Positions 6,653-13,121 of a stretch of 13,121 bases of DNA are shown one piece after another. Position numbers and translations under genes: made by a program. The stretch lies in NCBI GenBank assembly GCA_964512045.1, contig CAZEJK010000142.1, positions 1 to 13,121 on the forward strand. The letters are read 5' to 3'. How positions within the stretch are numbered: position 1 is the first letter of the stretch; the number at the start of each line of letters is the position of its first letter. The notes under the pieces were generated by a model that saw nothing but the letters and a program-made list of their open reading frames with translations, had not been told where the DNA came from and did no database searches. The DNA is from CAZEJK01 sp964512045 (GTDB taxonomy: Bacteria; Acidobacteriota; Thermoanaerobaculia; Thermoanaerobaculales; Sulfomarinibacteraceae).

Positions 6653-7194
6653 TCGGGTGTCTCCTCGGACGGGGGAACCTCCGGTGTCACCCGCCAACGG
6701 CTCCCGCCCGCAGTCTCCTCGACGATGCGGCCAACCACCAGCCACTGGCCGTCGATCCGGCGGAGGTTGATGATCGAGTGCTGCACCGAGTGCGGGTTGC
6801 GGCCGATCTCACGCCCGTCGGAAGCATCGACCCGACGCAGATCCCAGACCTCGGTCAGCTTGGCGCTCGCGTTGACAACACGGAACATCTCGACGTCCTC
6901 GATCTCGACCTGCAGGAGCGTCGCCTCGGCGCGATCGCCAGTGGTCTGGATGAGCTTGCGAAGGAGTCGTTGGACCTCGGACTTCTCGATGTCCGCAGCC
7001 CACCCGTCGAGCGGCTCGATGCTCACCTCCGAGTACGACTCCGCCAACGCGTGCAGGTACCCTCGTATGACACGCTCGATCTCCTGACGCTGCTCCTCTG
7101 ACGGTGTCGTGTCCTCACACGCCGTCATCACGCACACTGCGGCGAGGAGTGCCATTGCCATCAACGCTGCATGCCATTGTCGCCGTTGGGCCAT
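6649..7194 (-). CDS. Putative lipoprotein with NTF2/IMS-like domain
   Basis: The 181-residue product starts with basic residues and a hydrophobic stretch (10-23) ending in VMTAC. Cys26 would be the lipidated residue; Met at -3 is less usual than Leu, so a lipoprotein is likely but not certain. The mature part (27-181) has a helical first third (EEQRQEIERVIRGYLHAL, 33-50), then alternating beta-like segments (ATLLQVEIEDVEMFRV; AKLTEVWDLRRV; IINLRRIDGQWLVVGRI). That order resembles NTF2-like/IMS domains, which often read 'xxWLVVxx' near the end; this is by pattern only. ATG 7194 is preceded by AGGGAGG with 5 bases spacing. It is first of the minus-strand cluster and its stop overlaps der by 4 bases. 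The in-frame reading upstream to 7395 lies in the divergent intergenic region and is not supported. Confidence 0.8.
   Translation of the reverse strand: MAQRRQWHAALMAMALLAAVCVMTACEDTTPSEEQRQEIERVIRGYLHALAESYSEVSIEPLDGWAADIEKSEVQRLLRKLIQTTGDRAEATLLQVEIEDVEMFRVVNASAKLTEVWDLRRVDASDGREIGRNPHSVQHSIINLRRIDGQWLVVGRIVEETAGGSRWRVTPEVPPSEETPD
6661..6665 (-). promoter_or_regulatory. Ribosome binding site that fixes the TTG start of der
   Basis: AGGAG lies 8 bases before TTG 6652. No ATG or GTG lies at a usable distance in frame, so this site is the main reason for calling the rare TTG start. It lies inside the 3' end of the lipoprotein gene. Confidence 0.6.
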
Positions 7195-7380
7195 GGGACC
7201 CTCCCTTCTGCTGCAGGATACTACGTACGAGCCCGTTTCGGGCCCGGGGTTCCCCCTGTGCTCGCTGCGGCCAACGCGCTCGGTTTGGACTGCGACCTCG
7301 CGCCGCTGTACCATCCGCTCGGTACGCATACCGCCGATCATCGCGGCGCCGCGACGCGCCAGCGCGGAAAGGAACACACC
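7195..7380. promoter_or_regulatory. Divergent intergenic region (promoters of the der cluster and of the nuclease gene)
   Basis: These 186 bases must hold start signals for both directions. For the nuclease, TTGGAC (7285..7290) and TACCAT (7309..7314), 18 bases apart, are a weak sigma70-like candidate. For the minus strand, TATCCT (7215..7220 region) is a weak -10-like hexamer with no clear -35. Two short palindromes stand between them: GCCCG-TTT-CGGGC (7231..7243) and GGGG-TT-CCCC (7246..7255). They could be an operator, but no protein is known to bind them. Confidence 0.4.
7368..7373 (+). promoter_or_regulatory. Ribosome binding site of the nuclease gene
   Basis: AAAGGA lies 7 bases before the ATG at 7381. 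The frame is open further upstream to 7171, but that part would overlap the lipoprotein gene and lacks a signal peptide. The site and the signal peptide that follows together fix the start at 7381. Confidence 0.6.
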
Positions 7381-10300
7381 ATGCCGCAACGCCACCTCGT
7401 TTCAACGTTCGGATGGATCGTCGTCATCTGCTGTCTCGCACCCTCCGTCTTCGCCGCTGGCGACCATTTGCTCCTCACGGAGCTGGCGGTCACCCCAACA
7501 GAGGGCGAGTTCGTGGAGATCCACAACCCGACATCGAGCCCGATCGATCTCACCAACGCGTACCTGACGGACGCGACCTACGCGGCGGGCGGCAGCTACT
7601 ACTACAACATCGTGACCGGCGCCAACGCCGGTGGCGGTGACTACTACGACTTCCACGCCCGGTTCCCGAGCGGCGCCACCATCGGTCCTGGCGAGTACCA
7701 GACGGTGGCGATCACCGGCTCGGATAACTTCATTTCCGAGCACGGCATCCTCCCCACCTATGAGCTGTACGAGGACGGTGCGTCGGCTGACGCGGTCCCG
7801 GACATGCTGCCAGCGTTCCCCGACTCGATCGCGCTGCCGTCCGGTCCCCGGCCGAGCGGGCTGACCAACGGCGGCGAGGTCATCATTCTGTACAGCTGGG
7901 ACGGTGCATCGGACCTGGTGGCCGACCTGGATCGAGTGCTATGGGGCGACACCGCCGAGGCGGTAGACAAGACCGGAGTGGTCATCGACAGCGCCTATGA
8001 TGGTAACGACGTCACCTCGGCGTACCTCGACGACACCCCCGTCGCGAGCCAGATCATCATCGCCAGCGACGGCCACGATCCCTCGACCAGCTGGCACCGG
8101 ATCGACCTCACCGAAGGCAGTGAGACCGCCAGCGGCGGCAATGGCATCACCGGCAACGACGAGACCTCCGAGGACCTCGCTGTCACCTGGGCAGAGCGTT
8201 CTCCAACACCCGGTGAGGGAGCGGTCGCGGCACGTGAGCTTCTGCTCAGCGAGATCGTCCACGGCGGCTCGACGCTCGCCGCGAAGTACGTCGAGCTCCT
8301 CAACACCAGCGATGTCGAGGTCAACCTGGCCACGGTCTACCTAGCCGATGTCGGCAACGCCTACGTCAACGTTGTCAACGGAAGCGGAGCTGGCGGCGGT
8401 AGCAACGGCGACTTCAACGCGCGGTTTCCCGATGGATCGTCGCTCGGACCCGGCGAGTCGTTGGTGGTCGCGATCAACGGCTCGGACGCCTTCCAGGCCC
8501 AGTTCGGCGTCGCCCCGGACTTCGAGCTCTACGAGGATGGCGTCGCTGATGGCGTACCGGATCTCGTGGAGGCGGTCTCCGGCTCGATCAACGGTCAAGG
8601 CGAGCTGCGCGGCGACGGCGAGGCGCTCGTGCTCTACTTCTGGGACGGCGCATCCGATCTCGTCGTTGACCTCGACTACGTAGTCTGGGGCGACCGGCAG
8701 GATGCGGTCGACAAGACCGGGCTTACGGTCGACGGTCCCGACGGCGACGCCGTTACGACCGCCTATGCGGATGACACGGCCGCAGCGACGCAGGACACGC
8801 TCCCGCCGCTGCTCGCGGACGTGGCGCTGCTGCGGATCGATATCTCCGAAGGTACAGAGACGGCCAGCGGCGGCAACGGGTTCGATGGCAACGACGAGAC
8901 CTCCGAGAACCTCTCGACCACATGGCAGCCGGGCACTCCGGCGCCGGGCATCAGCGGCTGGGTGATCAACGAGATTCATGCCGACCCGGATCCGGACGAC
9001 GGCGACGCCAACGGCTCCGGCAGCGTCAGCACCGCCGACGACGAGTTCGTCGAGCTGGTCAACGTCTCCGGCTCCGAGCAGGACCTGTCGGGCTGGACTC
9101 TGGCGGATGGTTACTCGGTGCGGCACACATTCCCTCCGGGCAGCGTCGTTGCCGCCGACTGCACGATCGTCGTCTTCGGCGACGGCCCGATCATCGGCGA
9201 GATGGGCGGAGCCGTCGTCCAGGAGGCCTCATCCGGCGGCCTCGGCCTGAACAACGGCGGCGACACGGTCTTTCTCCGGACAGCCGATGGAGACCTCGTC
9301 ACCGGCGCCACCTACGGCTCGATCGGCGGCGACAATCAATCGATCACCCTCGATCCGGACATCAGCGGCGGCGCCTACGTCAAGCACAGCACGGCAACGG
9401 GCTCGGCCGGCGCGCTGTTCTCGCCCGGCACGCTGATCGACGGCAGCGCGTTCTCCGGGTGCAGCATCGTCGCAACCCCGGCCGAGATCTGGGAGATCCA
9501 GGGATCAGGCTTCTCGAGCCCGTTCGAGTACCAGCGGGTAGCGACCACCGGCGTTGTCACTGCTTCTCGCAGCGACGGCTTCTTCCTGCAAACGGATCCG
9601 GGCGACGGCGATCCAATGACCTCCGACGGGCTCTGGGTGCAAGTGGAAGCGGGGCACTCGCTGGTGGTGGGCGACCTGGTTGAGGTTACAGGTCAGGTCG
9701 TCGAGTACTACGGCATGACTGAGATCGCCAACCCAAGCAACATCACCGTGCTCGCCACCGCTCAGCCGGTCCCAGATCCGGTGCTGTTCGACGCGACAAC
9801 GCCGTCCACGACGCCAACGCCGGTACCGGACCTCGAGCGGTTCGAGGGCATGCTGGTGCAGGTGGTCGACGCACTCGTCACCGGAGCCACCAACAAGTGG
9901 GGTGACACGGCCATCACACTCCAGCCCGAGCGCGCTTTCGTCGAGCCCGGGGCGCCGTATCCGGGGGTGGACGGACACCCGGAGATTCTGGTGTACGACG
10001 GCAACCCGGAGGTGTTTGAGTTCGCCCCGTATCAGCTTGGGGCCGGTTCCGAGAACCTGGCCGCAGGCTCCACCGTCAGTGCGACGGGCGGACTTCAGTT
10101 CTCGTTCGGCGACTACCAGCTTTGGCCAACCACCTACTCCGTCTCGGCCGTTCTGCCATCAGCTCGTGCGGTCCGCGAACGTCGGTTGGGAGAGATGCTG
10201 ATCGGCTCACAAAACCTGTTCCGGCTGATGCCGAGCGACCCCGCACCGGAGGTGGAGTACACGGTACGGCTCGGGAAGATCGCGCGACTCATCGTCGATG

Positions 10301-11289
10301 TGCTCCGAGCGCCGGACGTGCTCGCGGTTCAGGAGGTCGAGAGCTCGGCGGCACTCCAGGACGTGGCCGATGCAGTCAACTCCTACGATGCCTCGATCAC
10401 CTATGTACCGTACCTCGAGACTGGAAACTTCCCGGGAGATATCAACATCGGTTTCCTGGTTCGCGACACGTTGACGTCGGTGACCACCCAGCAAGTTGGC
10501 AAGACCGCCCAGTTCAGCTACAACGGCTCCGACTACGACCTCTTCTCCAGGCCACCATTGGTGCTCCACGGCACCTACGCCTGGACCGCCGACCGAGACC
10601 CGATCACACTCGACGTGACCGTGGTCGCGGTCCATCTTCGCTCCCGCGGATCGATCGAGACCGATGAGTTTGCTCGCGTCAAGCGCTGGGAGCAGGCCGA
10701 GTGGCTCGCAGACTACCTCGAGGCACTGCAGCTGACCGACGAGAACGTGGTGGTGATCGGTGACTTCAACGCCTTCCAGTTCTCGGACGGGTTCGTCGAC
10801 ACGCTCGGCATTCTCACCGGCGACCCGGACGCCAGCTTCCCGGCGTTGATCCCGGGCTCCGGGGCGCACGACCCGGCGCTGATCAACCGCGTCGAGCAGC
10901 TACCGGCCGACGAGCGGTACTCGTTCGTGTTCGTTGGCTCCGCGGAGGCTCTCGACCACGCGCTGGTCTCCGAGCCGCTCCTGCCGCATGCGACCGAGGT
11001 GCAGTACGGCCGCGCCAATGCTGACGTCCCCGACTCCGAGAAGCTCGTGCCCAACACGCCGCTCCGCGCCGCCGATCACGACGGCCTGGTCCTGTATGTG
11101 TCGCCGGTGCCGTCGAGCTCGGGCGTGTGTGATGTGAACCTGGTGGACGGCTGCGAGGCCGCAGATCTCATGGAGGTTCTGCGAGTGCTGGACGATGCGG
11201 CGTACACGCCTGCCGGCAACCCGAACGTCGACGGAATCGGCGATGTAACGGTGGACGATCTGCTCGCCCTGATCGGGGGCCTGTTCTGA
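7381..11289 (+). CDS. Secreted multidomain nuclease: lamin-tail modules, OB-like region, EEP nuclease domain, dockerin-like end
   Basis: The 1302-residue product has a signal peptide (1-25/26, hydrophobic 11-23, cleavage near VFAA). Three lamin-tail-domain-like modules follow: ~27-284, ~285-525 and ~527-694. The first two look like copies; both hold YEDG...VPD, LWGD/VWGD...AVDKTG and ETASGGNG...GNDETSE. Residues ~695-930 look like an OB-fold region (VVTASRSDGFFLQT, LVEVTGQVVEYYGMTEI). The EEP domain (~939-1252) keeps the metal and catalytic residues: Asn945 (GSQN), Glu985 (VQEVES), His1085 (VHLRS), Asp1128/Asn1130 (GDFNAF), Asp1192 (LDHALVS) and Asp1232-His1233 (AADHDG). The order lamin tail - OB - EEP is that of ExeM/NucH-type extracellular nucleases. 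The end (~1254-1302) has two EF-hand-like loops, as in dockerins. Likely role: extracellular DNA/RNA breakdown for nutrients or biofilm turnover; a phosphatase role is possible. Confidence 0.92.
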   Translation: MPQRHLVSTFGWIVVICCLAPSVFAAGDHLLLTELAVTPTEGEFVEIHNPTSSPIDLTNAYLTDATYAAGGSYYYNIVTGANAGGGDYYDFHARFPSGATIGPGEYQTVAITGSDNFISEHGILPTYELYEDGASADAVPDMLPAFPDSIALPSGPRPSGLTNGGEVIILYSWDGASDLVADLDRVLWGDTAEAVDKTGVVIDSAYDGNDVTSAYLDDTPVASQIIIASDGHDPSTSWHRIDLTEGSETASGGNGITGNDETSEDLAVTWAERSPTPGEGAVAARELLLSEIVHGGSTLAAKYVELLNTSDVEVNLATVYLADVGNAYVNVVNGSGAGGGSNGDFNARFPDGSSLGPGESLVVAINGSDAFQAQFGVAPDFELYEDGVADGVPDLVEAVSGSINGQGELRGDGEALVLYFWDGASDLVVDLDYVVWGDRQDAVDKTGLTVDGPDGDAVTTAYADDTAAATQDTLPPLLADVALLRIDISEGTETASGGNGFDGNDETSENLSTTWQPGTPAPGISGWVINEIHADPDPDDGDANGSGSVSTADDEFVELVNVSGSEQDLSGWTLADGYSVRHTFPPGSVVAADCTIVVFGDGPIIGEMGGAVVQEASSGGLGLNNGGDTVFLRTADGDLVTGATYGSIGGDNQSITLDPDISGGAYVKHSTATGSAGALFSPGTLIDGSAFSGCSIVATPAEIWEIQGSGFSSPFEYQRVATTGVVTASRSDGFFLQTDPGDGDPMTSDGLWVQVEAGHSLVVGDLVEVTGQVVEYYGMTEIANPSNITVLATAQPVPDPVLFDATTPSTTPTPVPDLERFEGMLVQVVDALVTGATNKWGDTAITLQPERAFVEPGAPYPGVDGHPEILVYDGNPEVFEFAPYQLGAGSENLAAGSTVSATGGLQFSFGDYQLWPTTYSVSAVLPSARAVRERRLGEMLIGSQNLFRLMPSDPAPEVEYTVRLGKIARLIVDVLRAPDVLAVQEVESSAALQDVADAVNSYDASITYVPYLETGNFPGDINIGFLVRDTLTSVTTQQVGKTAQFSYNGSDYDLFSRPPLVLHGTYAWTADRDPITLDVTVVAVHLRSRGSIETDEFARVKRWEQAEWLADYLEALQLTDENVVVIGDFNAFQFSDGFVDTLGILTGDPDASFPALIPGSGAHDPALINRVEQLPADERYSFVFVGSAEALDHALVSEPLLPHATEVQYGRANADVPDSEKLVPNTPLRAADHDGLVLYVSPVPSSSGVCDVNLVDGCEAADLMEVLRVLDDAAYTPAGNPNVDGIGDVTVDDLLALIGGLF
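11140..11289 (+). other. Dockerin-like calcium-binding repeat pair at the nuclease C-terminus
   Basis: Residues ~1253-1302 read as two related halves. The first is CDVNLVDGCEAADLMEVLRVL and the second is NVDGIGDVTVDDLLALIGGL (spanning 11140..11289). Each has an Asp-rich loop followed by a hydrophobic helix, the layout of type I dockerins and of similar C-terminal calcium-binding repeats. No cohesin gene is in the window, so cell-surface docking, folding stability or secretion are all possible uses. Confidence 0.6.
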
Positions 11290-11314
11290 GCCCGCGGGAG
11301 GGGCGATCGATCCG

Positions 11315-11989
11315 GTGACCACACCGTTGCTGCGGTGCTCTGGGCTGACGGCCTGCATGGACGATCGGCAGCTGTATGCCGACGTCGAGCTGGCGGTGCT
11401 CGAGGGCTTGCTGACCGTGCTGCAGGGGCCTTCTGGAACGGGGAAGAGCACGTTGCTTCGCCAGCTTGTGGGGCTCGAGCGCGCCCCTGGTGCACGGCGC
11501 TGGCTCGAAGGCCGTGAGTACGGCCGACAGGAGCTCTGGCAATGGCGTGCGCACGTCACCCTGTCAGCTCAGGATGCACCGATTCTGGAAGGTACGGTGG
11601 AGGCCAATCTCGGCTTCCCGTACACGCACCGAGCCGCCGACGAGCGGACGCTGGCGCCCGAACGGGCACGCGATCTCCTCGACCGCTGTGGGCTCGAGGC
11701 GATCGCTCTGGAGCAGAAGGCCGCCGTGCTGTCCGGGGGCGAGCGTCACCGTCTGGCACTGGTACGCGCCCTGCTGTGGGATCCGACCGTCCTGCTGGCT
11801 GACGAGCCGCTCGCTGGTCTGGACCGCGAGGCAACGGACGTGTGCTGGCAGCTGCTCGAGGAGCACGCCCACCGCCCCGGACACGCCGTGCTGTGCACCG
11901 TGCATGACGACGCGCTCGCGGACCGCGCCGACCGTCGGATCGCGCTGCGCAACGGCAGCGTGACAGAGCTCGCGGAGAGCCCACGATGA
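11315..11989 (+). CDS. fetA: ABC transporter ATP-binding protein, FetA-like
   Basis: This 224-residue protein is a complete ABC ATPase: Walker A GPSGTGKST (38-46), Q-loop Gln86 in LSAQDAPILEGTV, signature LSGGE (139-143), Walker B VLLADE (159-164), D-loop near GLD (168-170) and switch His197 in CTVHDD. Length, the QD..ILEGTVEANL segment and the partner gene match FetA/YbbL, the ATPase of an exporter linked in E. coli to iron homeostasis. The start is GTG 11315, only 25 bases after the nuclease stop. GGGAGG (11296..11301) lies about 13 bases upstream, which is long, so initiation may be weak. The stop overlaps the permease start as ATGA. The metal exported here is not provable from sequence. 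Confidence 0.88.
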   Translation: MTTPLLRCSGLTACMDDRQLYADVELAVLEGLLTVLQGPSGTGKSTLLRQLVGLERAPGARRWLEGREYGRQELWQWRAHVTLSAQDAPILEGTVEANLGFPYTHRAADERTLAPERARDLLDRCGLEAIALEQKAAVLSGGERHRLALVRALLWDPTVLLADEPLAGLDREATDVCWQLLEEHAHRPGHAVLCTVHDDALADRADRRIALRNGSVTELAESPR

Positions 11990-12765
11990 ACCCGATGCAC
12001 ACCATCGGCCCGTGGGATCTGGTCCTCGCCAGCACGTTGGTGCTCGTCGCCGTGGCCACATCGCTCGCCCTGCAGCTCGGTGTGGCACGACGGCTTCTCA
12101 TCGGCGCCATCCGGGCGGTGGCGCAGCTGGTCCTCATCGGCCTGGTTCTCGACCAGATCTTCGCTCTCGATCGTGCCTGGCTGGTGATGATCTTGATCGC
12201 CGTGATGCTCCTGTTCGCGGGTCGCGAGGTCGTGCAACGCACCGAGCACCGGTACCGCGGCGTCTGGCTCGATGCGATGGTGGTAATGGCGGTCGTCGGT
12301 GTGGGGATCGGCGCCGTCGTGACGCAGGTGGTGGTGGGCGTGGAGCCGTGGTACGACCCGCGCTACACGATCCCGCTCGTCGGAATGATTCTGGGCAACA
12401 CGCTCAACGGCGTCTCACTCTGTCTGGAACGGGTGCTCGACCACCTCGCAACGCGCCGGGCCGAGGTGGAGCTCCGGCTCGCCTTCGGCGCCACGCGCTA
12501 TGAGGCCCTGCGCACTCCGATCGCCACTGCGGTGCGGACGGGGCTCGTCCCGATCATCAACAGCATGGCCGCCGTCGGCGTGGTGTTCATCCCCGGCATG
12601 ATGACCGGCCAGATCCTCGCCGGCGCCGACCCCCTCGAGGCCGTGGCGTATCAGATCACGGTGATGTTCATGCTCGCTGCCTCCAACGCCCTCGGCGCCG
12701 CGATGATCGCCCACCTGGCTGCGTTCCGTGTGCTGTCCGAGGAGGGACATTTACGGAGGTTGTGA
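11986..12765 (+). CDS. fetB: ABC transporter permease, FetB-like (UPF0014)
   Basis: The 259-residue integral inner-membrane protein has about seven hydrophobic segments (near 12-33, 42-61, 65-78, 94-117, 127-147, 188-212 and 221-248). Family-like motifs are GMILGNTLNGVSL (133-145), FGATRYEALRTP (167-178, the likely ATPase-coupling loop) and PGMMTGQILAGADPLEAVAYQI (203-224). Length equals that usual for FetB/YbbM. FetA/FetB of E. coli raises resistance to iron-linked oxidative stress, probably by exporting iron. The start ATG 11986 overlaps the fetA stop by four bases, with GGAGAG about 7 bases upstream, so the pair is surely one operon. No Fur or MntR box could be recognised upstream. Confidence 0.92.
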   Translation: MNPMHTIGPWDLVLASTLVLVAVATSLALQLGVARRLLIGAIRAVAQLVLIGLVLDQIFALDRAWLVMILIAVMLLFAGREVVQRTEHRYRGVWLDAMVVMAVVGVGIGAVVTQVVVGVEPWYDPRYTIPLVGMILGNTLNGVSLCLERVLDHLATRRAEVELRLAFGATRYEALRTPIATAVRTGLVPIINSMAAVGVVFIPGMMTGQILAGADPLEAVAYQITVMFMLAASNALGAAMIAHLAAFRVLSEEGHLRRL

Positions 12766-13121
12766 GCAGGGCTTTCCGCACGGCGTTCTTGGCATCCCAC
12801 GTCATCTCGACCGAGCTGCCATGGCGCCGCGGATGGCCCTGTGGCCAACGGCCTTGCCGGTCTCGCCGGAGCACGTGGCGAGCGGAGAGATCCCGTGGGA
12901 GAACGATGGCGCCCCGGCTCCGGTGTACGGCCCCGGTCAACGGTCCCGGTCCTGGAAGCCGGTAGCCGGTCCCGGACGATGGCCAGACAGCGACGACGGA
13001 GCGTTCAGGTTGACCCGGTCGTTCGTGCTTCGTCCTCCTCCGTCTGACGGCGGATACCGAACCGCAAGCAACCAGTAAGGTGGCCGGTCAACCCGATGGC
13101 CGGGGCTTCAGTGCTCCGGGG
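12766..13121. other. No recognisable gene (356 bases to the window end)
   Basis: Short Arg/Pro-rich frames exist on both strands, among them a GTG frame starting at 12762 that overlaps the fetB stop as GTGA (67 residues). They have no motif and their composition is that of out-of-frame GC-rich DNA. The stretch has scattered copies of CGGTCCCGG (12941..12949 and 12967..12975) and several CCGG-rich partial palindromes, but no hairpin with a T tract. I see no tRNA, no attachment site and no clear promoter; it is probably intergenic, or the start of a feature beyond the edge. Confidence 0.6.

Noticed and set aside
5585..7087. 500-codon plus-strand open frame opposite der and the lipoprotein gene
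   Set aside because: The minus-strand der frame has every family motif; the opposite frame is a GC-bias shadow.
7171..7380. Extension of the nuclease gene to an upstream ATG at 7171
   Set aside because: It would overlap the lipoprotein gene head-to-head and bury the signal peptide; the ATG at 7381 has a proper binding site and signal peptide.
12762..12965. Small GTG gene overlapping the fetB stop (67 residues)
   Set aside because: The GTGA overlap is tempting, but GGAGG is only about 2 bases from the GTG and the product is Arg-rich without motifs.
2077..12965. Loose likeness between the CGGCTTCCGG..CCGGGAC stretch near 2077..2110 and the reverse complement of 12935..12965
   Set aside because: The match is short, gapped and made of CCGG-type bases common in this DNA; it could be chance.
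13040..13050. CCGTCTGACGG palindrome as a terminator for fetAB
   Set aside because: The stem is very short, there is no T tract, and it lies about 275 bases after the stop.

Overview
This 13.1 kb window is high-GC, gene-dense bacterial DNA with strong AGGAGG-type ribosome binding sites and several stop/start overlaps. Signal peptides, a lipoprotein and an MglA-type polarity GTPase suggest a Gram-negative, possibly surface-motile or envelope-complex lineage of the Myxococcota / Acidobacteriota / Eisenbacteria-like kind. The sequence alone cannot place it more finely. A run of exactly 100 N (2429..2528) shows this is a draft assembly, probably from a metagenome.

Layout. (1) 1..2042, plus strand: the tail of an unidentified gene, then a complete secreted S9 (prolyl oligopeptidase family) serine peptidase. 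(2) 2043..2661: a gene-free stretch between convergent genes, with at least three copies of a ~65 bp double-palindrome repeat and the assembly gap inside the array. (3) 7194..2662, minus strand: a tightly packed cluster in the order lipoprotein, der (EngA ribosome-assembly GTPase), MglA-like GTPase with a ~540-residue tail, and a MerR-family regulator. All junctions overlap or are nearly touching. (4) 7195..7380: divergent intergenic region. (5) 7381..11289, plus strand: a 1302-residue secreted nuclease with three lamin-tail-like modules, an OB-like region, an endonuclease/exonuclease/phosphatase domain and a dockerin-like end. (6) 11315..12765: a two-gene ABC system resembling FetA/FetB (metal/iron export). 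(7) 12766..13121: no convincing gene.

How the genes may work together. The der-centred cluster joins a housekeeping ribosome GTPase to an MglA-type small GTPase whose tail carries a Pro/Ala linker, six acidic-aromatic short motifs, a basic patch and a small beta-rich C-terminal domain. The MerR regulator starts inside that gene's stop codon. This pair is the most unusual thing here. The S9 peptidase and the modular nuclease look like exported scavenging enzymes. I see no defence system, CRISPR array, prophage, RNA gene or transposase, and no clear proof of a wholly new system. The GTPase tail/MerR pair and the palindromic array are the best candidates for follow-up.
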